From the NCBI GenBank assembly GCA_910577675.1, contig CAJTOR010000024.1:1-48082 (forward strand): a DNA stretch of 48,082 nt. Direction: 5' to 3'. This DNA comes from an uncultured Lachnospiraceae bacterium. GTDB lineage: Bacteria > Bacillota > Clostridia > Lachnospirales > Lachnospiraceae. Below, piece after piece: positions 42,727 through 48,082 of the stretch (position 1 is the first letter of the stretch; the number at the start of each line of letters is the position of its first letter). The position numbers and the translations under genes were made by a program. Below the pieces are notes generated by a model. That model did not search any database. It was not told the DNA's origin and was given only the letters and a program-made list of their open reading frames with translations.

Positions 42727-43866
42727 TTATTTCATATATTTTCTTAGGAATGCCCCGTAAAATGTTTCAGCCGCTACCTGTTGAAGCCCGGAAACCTGAC
42801 CATCTCCAAATTCCATAATAATAAGGGTTCCATCTTCCTTCCTCGCCAGATCCACTGTTACAAAATTGCTCTTTACCCTTGACGCAATCGATTCAATCCA
42901 TCTGTATTCCTGCGCAGAAAATTTTATATCTGATGCCCCCGACCAATAATTATCCACAGCAAGTATTTTCCCGGCATATACAAAAACCCTGTACTCCTCT
43001 GAAAGTGGCATTTTGCTCTGCTTATGAAAACCATTCTGCCGCAGGTTTTCATATTTCCTTAACACAATCCCGCCCACAAGGTCAGCCCCCTGCCGCTCAA
43101 TAAAATTTCCAACCACTCTATTCACGGCAGCCTGATCCCTGACATTTTCAATAAAACAGGCATCATGCCACTCATGTTTCCTGCTTTTTACATAGTCTTT
43201 TACAATATAGGAACCTTCCAGTTCCTTTGAAATATAAAAAACATCCTGCATACAATTGCCCACTGTCCACACGGAGTTTGCTGTTTCATTCTCAAATTCT
43301 TTATACCAGCCGGGTAGAAGATGATAGCGTTCATACTCTTTTGGGGTGTTGATTAGGATTATTCCCCTTTCTTCCAACTGATTATAAAAGTCGCTGTACA
43401 TACGGGGTTTCATCATCCATCCCCTGTATACCGCAAGACCTGTGATTTCATCCCCGTACAGGGACAATTTACCTTTTTCAAGGTCTTCATAACTAAAAAG
43501 TGCACAGGAATGGGAAAGCCCCGCTACCCTGTGTTCTTCTTTATAATCCTCATCCACCTTTCGCGGATATAGAGGGTGGTTACAAAAGAGAAAATTGATT
43601 TCTAACTGCCCGCCCACAAGTATATCCCCATCCGGCTCCGTCTTATCAGCGGATTCTAAAAGGATATCCACCGGGCGCTCGTGAAGGGGGATATCAGAGA
43701 TAAATATTTCTCTTATTTCAAGCCCCTTAACCTTAAAAGAGTTTCCGTTAAGGTCAAATAAATGGTCAGAGATATGAAGATTGGCTCCCTTTGGGATCGT
43801 GGTTGTGTAGATGGTTCCCCGACCCTCAATGTGGATGCGGTCGATAATACGGAAAATGTCGGACAT
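42727..43866 (-). CDS. ATP-grasp (R2K clade) ligase with EF-Tu domain-2-like N-terminus
   Basis: A 379-residue protein. Residues 3-60 (FRIIDRIHIEGRGTIYTTTI, then PKGANLHISD) look like the beta-barrel domain 2 of translational GTPases. The rest is an ATP-grasp fold of the R2K type (DUF4343-like): a lysine in SYIVKDYVKSRKHEW, an arginine in EEYRVFVYAGKILAVDNYW, and the metal-binding end VDLARKEDGTLIIMEFGDGQ then VSGL. ATP-grasp enzymes join a carboxylate, via acyl phosphate, to an amine or thiol; R2K members are often linked to peptide modification or biological conflict. GAGGTG precedes the ATG at 43866. Its substrate is unknown. Confidence 0.83.
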   Translation of the reverse strand: MSDIFRIIDRIHIEGRGTIYTTTIPKGANLHISDHLFDLNGNSFKVKGLEIREIFISDIPLHERPVDILLESADKTEPDGDILVGGQLEINFLFCNHPLYPRKVDEDYKEEHRVAGLSHSCALFSYEDLEKGKLSLYGDEITGLAVYRGWMMKPRMYSDFYNQLEERGIILINTPKEYERYHLLPGWYKEFENETANSVWTVGNCMQDVFYISKELEGSYIVKDYVKSRKHEWHDACFIENVRDQAAVNRVVGNFIERQGADLVGGIVLRKYENLRQNGFHKQSKMPLSEEYRVFVYAGKILAVDNYWSGASDIKFSAQEYRWIESIASRVKSNFVTVDLARKEDGTLIIMEFGDGQVSGLQQVAAETFYGAFLRKYMK

Positions 43867-44017
43867 GGCATGGCACCTCAAAACTTATATTTTATTCTAA
43901 ATTCCTTCGATTTTAAGTCGTTATAGGGGGGAAGCATACTATAAGTATTTCTAATTATATCCTATCTATTTACTCTTTTCAATAATAATCTTCATATATT
44001 TCCGGTCTAAAAATATT

Positions 44018-44063
44018 GAAATGGAAGAGCCAGCGGAATAAACCTCTGACCTCTGCCATTTCC
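44018..44063 (-). terminator. Possible terminator of the ABC exporter operon
   Basis: GGAAATGGCAGAG and CTCTTCCATTTC can pair with one mismatch around a long loop; AATATTTTTAG follows on the minus strand. The loop of about 20 nt makes the call tentative. Confidence 0.45.
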
Positions 44064-44068
44064 GGATA

Positions 44069-44494
44069 TTATAAATACTTTAGTGATACCATAATTTTCT
44101 CCCCATTCCCATAATCACAAAGAAAACGGCTGTCCGATTGCTTTGTCAGCAAAAAGAAATCCCTGTTTGTTTCAATATTAAACTGGGCAGCATTCTCGGT
44201 TGTTTCCGCTGTTGCTTTATCAAAGCATTTCCGCTGTTTCACTTTCAGCATTCCTATTTGCTTTGCTGTCAAATCATAAACATCCTGTTTGCCGATATTT
44301 GTCCCTATACCATTTGTCTGCATCACACGCTCCAGATATTCCGTATATCCCTGCGGAAGTAACTCTTCCGCAGGGATTATCAATTCTCTCGTTTCCGAAT
44401 ATCGGATTTTCTCAAGCAGCATTCCTATAATTTGGGGCGAAAGTACAAGAATATTGTGGTCACCTGTAATGCGTATCGTATATTCGCATATCAA
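44069..44494 (-). CDS. Small unknown protein coupled to the ABC permease gene
   Basis: A 141-residue protein that I do not recognise, soluble, without a signal peptide. It probably starts at a TTG (44492-44494) that overlaps the TGA stop of the permease as TTGA, with AGAGGA about 8 bases upstream. No ATG in frame occurs before residue 25. The coupling implies that it is made together with the exporter. The last 25 residues (RDFFLLTKQSDSRFLCDYGN onward) look like beta strands. It may be a cytoplasmic accessory or immunity component, but no known family is evident. Confidence 0.7.
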   Translation of the reverse strand: MICEYTIRITGDHNILVLSPQIIGMLLEKIRYSETRELIIPAEELLPQGYTEYLERVMQTNGIGTNIGKQDVYDLTAKQIGMLKVKQRKCFDKATAETTENAAQFNIETNRDFFLLTKQSDSRFLCDYGNGEKIMVSLKYL

Positions 44495-46899
44495 TTTTCC
44501 ATTCCTCTCAATCTTTCTACAAGTGCTTCTTTTGAAAAGCTTTGCATTGACACAAAGGTAATCAGCAGCGGTACAATAATCAGTATACCTGCATAAATAA
44601 GTGCAAAACTCACAGGGAACTTAAATGCCATATAGAATGCTCCCATATTGTAGAGTACATTACTGAGTACATAACCGCTCAGCGTACCAATGGTTACTGT
44701 CACACCAACAGTAGCAAGCACCAGGAGCAGACTTTCTCCTAGCAGCATCCTGCGAATCTGGACTTTACTCATTCCGATGGACTCTAACATTGCAAGTTCC
44801 TGTTTACGGGTAACAATGTTGGTAATCAGCGTATTCATCATACTTAAAATACTGAACATCATAATAAAGATTGCCAATCCACTGATAGCTCCAAACATCT
44901 GATTTGCAGTTTGTTCATAAGCTACTTTTCTATCAGCAAAGGTTTCAAGATATAATTTACTTTTCTCCTCCAACATTTCTGTAAGCGCTTTTCCTACCCC
45001 TTCTTCTTTATCCGCTCCAGTTGATACAAGCAGATGCGCGTTTAAACAGTCATAAGCAAGCCAATTTAGGACTGCCTGTTCAGGCATCAAAAACCATCCC
45101 TCAAGCCCCTCGTGGTCAAGAACATACTTATCATTCAAAACACCGAGGATCGTAACTTCCTTTTCTGTCATTTTGCTGCCGTCATAGTAATGAAGTATAA
45201 TCGTATCTCCAACCGTAAATTCCCAGCCGTAAATCTCAGCTGCATTTCCATTTCCTGCCACAAGAATATAATTGCCGCTCATCAGCTTATCATAGTCGGC
45301 ACTTCCATCCTCCAAATATTTACCGATTTCCCTTGTTTCTTCCCCGCTCAAAGGATAGATAATATCATCATTTCCGTATTCATCGTTTTTCGGGTAATCA
45401 AAGCGGATCCCAAAACTCTTGATTTCCATTACCTTTTCTACCCCGTCTAAAGCAGAGATTTCCTGTACCATCTCATCATTCAAAGGCATCTCTGCCTGTA
45501 TGCCACTCATACCGTTTTCATTCAGTTCGATAGCGGACTGTGCATATCCGATGTGAAACTCTGCATCTACAAAATAGCCCTGTCTTGCATAATTTTCCTT
45601 ATCAAAAGATGACATATAGGTTGCGGCTGTCATAAAGAGAATACCACCCAAAGCCAAAGAAAGCATTGTAACCGTTGCTTTCTTTCTGTTTTTGGAAAAA
45701 TTCATCATCCCCAATCCCACTGGAGATAGTTTACGGCAAAGTTTCTTGTTCGCACCCTTTTTCATACCGTCCTGCGGTACATAGCGGAGTGCCTCCATCG
45801 GCGAAACAGCCGCCGCAAGTCGAGCAGGTTTGCGTACCGAAATCATTGTAATAACATAGATAACCGAAAATACAAGAGCGATTATCAAAAGGGTGTTCAC
45901 GATGTTAAAGCCGTCGGGGATAATAAAATATCCTGCAATTCCGCCAATCAAAATACCGATAGGAGCTGAGCGAAGATACAATACACCCCCCTCACGGGAA
46001 ACAAATCTTTTCATCTGCTTCTTTGTCATACCAATGGTGCAAAGCTGCCCAAACTGATGTATTCTCCCGATGACGGAGAGATAAAACACACCATAAATCA
46101 CAAGGATACACGCAAGCAGAATAACCGCTCCAACCATACCATAAACCATCACAGACTGTGTATCCACAGACAGTGACTCAATAAATGACTTTGAAGGACT
46201 GACATATTTTCTTTCAATCCCTGCGTCACTTCCGATTAAGTACATCTCTTCTTTACAATCTTCAGGATGCATTGTTGTTGCACCGTACAGCTTTGCATAA
46301 ACCTCATACGGCATATCTTTTAACTGACTGCCGTTTTGTGCATAATTTTCAGAGAAGAATACGGAAAACTGCTTTACCGTATCGCTGCCATTTAAGATAC
46401 CCGATACCCTAAAAGTTTCGGTGCTGCCATCATAAAAGGTAAAAGTCACGCTGCTTCCAACCCCAGGCTCGACACCCATCTTTTTAAGCATAGCCGCTTG
46501 TGCAGCAATTTCATCTTCTTTTTCGGGGAGTTTTCCTTCAAGCAGTTCGCCGATTTGGATTTTATCGGACAACTCGCTCACATAATACGGCATGACATCA
46601 AAGCCGTCCATCTGGGAAAGGATACCTGTTTTCGCCTGTATCTGATAAGCAATGCGGTCATCTGCTTTCAGCATTTCTACCTGTTCATTGGTAAGGTTAT
46701 AGTAGCCTACCTGCTGTCTATGGGATAGGTTGTTTTTAACCTGCTGTTTTTGTCCCATCGCAAACATAAGGATTGTGGTCAAGAGAGCCGATGCCAAGAC
46801 AATGGTAATCATCACAAACAGGTTACGCATACGGCTTGATTTCAAGCTCTGCTTTGACATCAAAGAAATCATTTTTGCCGTTATCTTTTTATTGTTCAT
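44491..46899 (-). CDS. FtsX-type ABC transporter permease
   Basis: An 802-residue membrane protein with two FtsX/MacB permease modules. One N-terminal helix precedes a large external domain (about 55-230), a three-helix block near 235-370, another helix near 405-425, a second external domain and a final three-helix block near 660-795. This layout (about eight helices) is that of BceB/YtrF/SalY-like permeases for bacteriocin or antimicrobial-peptide resistance. GGGAGG precedes the ATG. The ATP-binding gene ends 14 bp upstream, and a small gene overlaps downstream. Confidence 0.92.
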   Translation of the reverse strand: MNNKKITAKMISLMSKQSLKSSRMRNLFVMITIVLASALLTTILMFAMGQKQQVKNNLSHRQQVGYYNLTNEQVEMLKADDRIAYQIQAKTGILSQMDGFDVMPYYVSELSDKIQIGELLEGKLPEKEDEIAAQAAMLKKMGVEPGVGSSVTFTFYDGSTETFRVSGILNGSDTVKQFSVFFSENYAQNGSQLKDMPYEVYAKLYGATTMHPEDCKEEMYLIGSDAGIERKYVSPSKSFIESLSVDTQSVMVYGMVGAVILLACILVIYGVFYLSVIGRIHQFGQLCTIGMTKKQMKRFVSREGGVLYLRSAPIGILIGGIAGYFIIPDGFNIVNTLLIIALVFSVIYVITMISVRKPARLAAAVSPMEALRYVPQDGMKKGANKKLCRKLSPVGLGMMNFSKNRKKATVTMLSLALGGILFMTAATYMSSFDKENYARQGYFVDAEFHIGYAQSAIELNENGMSGIQAEMPLNDEMVQEISALDGVEKVMEIKSFGIRFDYPKNDEYGNDDIIYPLSGEETREIGKYLEDGSADYDKLMSGNYILVAGNGNAAEIYGWEFTVGDTIILHYYDGSKMTEKEVTILGVLNDKYVLDHEGLEGWFLMPEQAVLNWLAYDCLNAHLLVSTGADKEEGVGKALTEMLEEKSKLYLETFADRKVAYEQTANQMFGAISGLAIFIMMFSILSMMNTLITNIVTRKQELAMLESIGMSKVQIRRMLLGESLLLVLATVGVTVTIGTLSGYVLSNVLYNMGAFYMAFKFPVSFALIYAGILIIVPLLITFVSMQSFSKEALVERLRGMEN

Positions 46900-46913
46900 T
46901 CCGATTACCTCCC

Positions 46914-47579
46914 TTATCCCGCTATTTTCCCATCTTCAATACGTATTCTCACATCCGCCTTTCCAGCAATTTCAGGATTGTGGGTAATCATAACGATAGT
47001 CTGATTGAACTTCTCACTCGTCATTTTCAAAAGGTCGATAACTTTATCGCTTGTGCGGCTGTCAAGGTTTCCCGTTGGTTCATCGGCTAAGATAATTGCA
47101 GGTTTTGACACTAATGCACGGGCAATCGCCACCCTCTGCTGCTGACCGCCTGAAAGATGGCTCGGGTAATTAGAAAGTTTCCCGTCAAGTTCCAAGAAAT
47201 GTACGATTTCTTTCAAAAACTTTTTATCCTCTATCTTGCCATCCAGGCGGACAGGAAGCACGATATTTTCATACGCCGTAAGATACGGAATAAGGTTGTA
47301 ATTCTGAAAAATGAAACCGATACGCTGACGGCGGAACACCGTGAGCTGTTCCTCTGTAAGTTTTTCAAGACTTTTATCCTCCACCTTAACACTGCCAGAA
47401 GTAGGGATATCCAATCCGCCAAGCATATTGAGCAAAGTAGATTTACCACTGCCCGATGTACCAATAATGGCAACAAATTGACCGTTCTTTACGGACACAT
47501 TCACATCATCCAGAGCTTTGACAAGGCTCTCATCCTTACCATAGTATTTTTTCAAATGGGTTGCATTTAATATTGACAT
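46914..47579 (-). CDS. ABC transporter ATP-binding protein (MacB/BceA type)
   Basis: A 221-residue ATPase with Walker A GTSGSGKSTLLNMLGGLD, Q-loop FIFQNYNLIPYLTAYENI, signature LSGGQQQRVAIARAL and Walker B IILADEPTGNLD followed by H-loop TH. The phrase NLIPYLTAYENI and the length are typical of the ATPases partnered with FtsX-like permeases. The ATG at 47579 follows AAGGAGG; an in-frame ATG at 47621 lacks one. Paired direct repeats just upstream of its promoter suggest control by a LytTR-type response regulator. Confidence 0.95.
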   Translation of the reverse strand: MSILNATHLKKYYGKDESLVKALDDVNVSVKNGQFVAIIGTSGSGKSTLLNMLGGLDIPTSGSVKVEDKSLEKLTEEQLTVFRRQRIGFIFQNYNLIPYLTAYENIVLPVRLDGKIEDKKFLKEIVHFLELDGKLSNYPSHLSGGQQQRVAIARALVSKPAIILADEPTGNLDSRTSDKVIDLLKMTSEKFNQTIVMITHNPEIAGKADVRIRIEDGKIAG

Positions 47580-47616
47580 AGTAATTCCTCCTTGATTTAT
47601 ACCACTTGATATGCTC

Positions 47617-47644
47617 ATCATATCCTATTTCATAAAAGATACAA
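47617..47644 (-). promoter_or_regulatory. Promoter of the ABC exporter operon
   Basis: On the minus strand TTGTAT (47639-47644), a 16-bp spacer and TATGAT (47617-47622). The weak -35 box, with direct repeats just upstream, fits an activator-dependent promoter. Confidence 0.6.
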
Positions 47645-47651
47645 TAGCCGG

Positions 47652-47690
47652 CGCAGTTTCTAATATTCAGAACGCAAATTCTAATATTCA
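47652..47690 (-). promoter_or_regulatory. Paired direct repeats, candidate LytTR-regulator site
   Basis: TGAATATTAGAATTTGCG and TGAATATTAGAAACTGCG lie 21 bp apart (47673-47690 and 47652-47669, minus strand), ending 7 bp before the -35 box of the ABC exporter promoter. A 21-bp period puts both on one face of the helix, as for LytTR-domain regulators such as AgrA or VirR, which usually partner with GHKL kinases like the one encoded next to it. Confidence 0.65.
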
Positions 47691-47695
47691 AGCAT

Positions 47696-47727
47696 TGAAA
47701 AAACCTGCTGTCCGTAATAGACAACAG
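47696..47727 (-). terminator. Terminator behind the histidine kinase gene
   Basis: CCTGTTGTC and GACAGCAGG (one G-U) form a 9-bp stem. TTTTTTC follows on the minus strand. It separates the kinase from the exporter operon. Confidence 0.8.
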
Positions 47728-47745
47728 GCTCGTAAGTTATAATCT

Positions 47746-48082
47746 TTATGGAATTGGTATTAGGATTTTTAAGGTGAATGTGCCTTTTTCATATTTGGTT
47801 GTCAACTGACCGCCGTACTTTTCAGCGGCTTTTCGCATATTGGAGATACCGAAACCGTGGAGAAAATCGTCGCTCTTTGTAGTGCGGATATTTGTGTTTT
47901 CACTATTCTGCAAGCAGTTATTTTCAATCAAAACCGAAAAGAAGTTTTGCATTTTTCCCGCCTTCACAAGGATTGCCCTCTGTTCCTCCGGCAGCTTTTC
48001 GCTTGCTTCAATGGCATTATCCAAGGCATTGCTGAAAATAGTGCTAATATCAAGCGGTTCTATAAAGTCCACGCCGTTAAGG
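47746..48082 (-). CDS. GHKL sensor histidine kinase, C-terminal part (cut by window end)
   Basis: The last 112 codons of a kinase whose frame stays open to the window edge. The ATP-binding domain shows an N-box IFSNALDNAIEASEKL and a G-box HGFGISNMRKAAEKYGGQLT, of the HATPase_c_5/GHKL (AgrC, NatK, VirS) type. The membrane sensor and phospho-histidine region lie outside the window. Such kinases normally pair with LytTR-type response regulators, in agreement with the direct repeats before the neighbouring exporter operon, which may be its target. Confidence 0.9.
   Translation of the reverse strand, partial: LNGVDFIEPLDISTIFSNALDNAIEASEKLPEEQRAILVKAGKMQNFFSVLIENNCLQNSENTNIRTTKSDDFLHGFGISNMRKAAEKYGGQLTTKYEKGTFTLKILIPIP

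Noticed and set aside
41971..43866. Reading the ATP-grasp pair as a ribosomal peptide natural-product cluster
   Set aside because: No short precursor peptide gene, protease or exporter was found within the adjoining gaps.
43895..43935. Possible further copy of repeat family 1 (ACGACTTA and GGAATTT on the minus strand)
   Set aside because: Only a short, interrupted match without the second end; chance cannot be excluded.

Overview
The window reads as chromosomal DNA of an anaerobic Firmicute, most likely a Lachnospiraceae-type Clostridium relative of the gut. The reasons are moderate GC content, strong GGAGG ribosome sites, TTGACA/TATAAT promoters, a T-box in front of metG, a PKTIDND-type phosphofructokinase, a GHKL kinase with a FtsX-type ABC exporter, and glycan-degrading enzymes (GH95, GH13, an SGNH/CE2-like esterase). 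I see no rRNA, tRNA, CRISPR array, intact insertion sequence or prophage. The species cannot be named from the sequence.

Layout. 1-4280: a HicB antitoxin end, a remnant of an Rpn/PD-(D/E)XK transposase-like gene, an SGNH esterase and a GH95 fucosidase, with a structured region upstream of the fucosidase. 4281-8671: metG with its T-box and an AAA/PD-(D/E)XK protein. 8797-12527: two TetR modules, each with palindromic operators placed inside its own promoter (TetR plus flavoprotein; TetR plus MFS exporter). 12528-19677: GNAT acetyltransferase, a MITE-like element, a zinc-ribbon membrane protein, GH13 amylase, M18 aminopeptidase, a hairpin-rich non-coding block and an NapA-like antiporter. 19794-25309: a heterodimeric ABC exporter, a frameshifted ECF sigma gene and an AraC/GyrI-like regulator. 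25755-33675: an orphan conserved gene, pfkA, ppk1 with a lysine-rich tail, asnA, an S1-domain protein and a RelQ-like alarmone synthetase. 33977-39583: aminotransferase, two ankyrin-repeat proteins, an acidic hypothetical protein and a Nudix hydrolase. 39658-43866: a 9-bp minisatellite, a sensor diguanylate cyclase and a two-gene unit made of an R2K-type ATP-grasp enzyme (with an EF-Tu-domain-2-like N-terminus) and an unknown protein. 44069-48082: a FtsX-type ABC exporter operon with a GHKL histidine kinase running off the end.

The signals least explained by ordinary gene content are non-coding. Two unrelated families of intergenic elements each keep conserved ends while the core is swapped for different hairpins. 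The first is at 1664, 9444, 13242 and 25491. The second is at 18071, 18161 and 24113, and each copy carries a TATAAT-like box at one end. A MITE-like inverted repeat and a two-stem structure upstream of GH95 add to this. Among proteins, the ATP-grasp pair, the PPK1 tail and the orphan gene at 25755 deserve attention. Several signalling nucleotides or polymers are represented close together (ppGpp synthetase, polyphosphate kinase, diguanylate cyclase), but nothing shows that they are linked.
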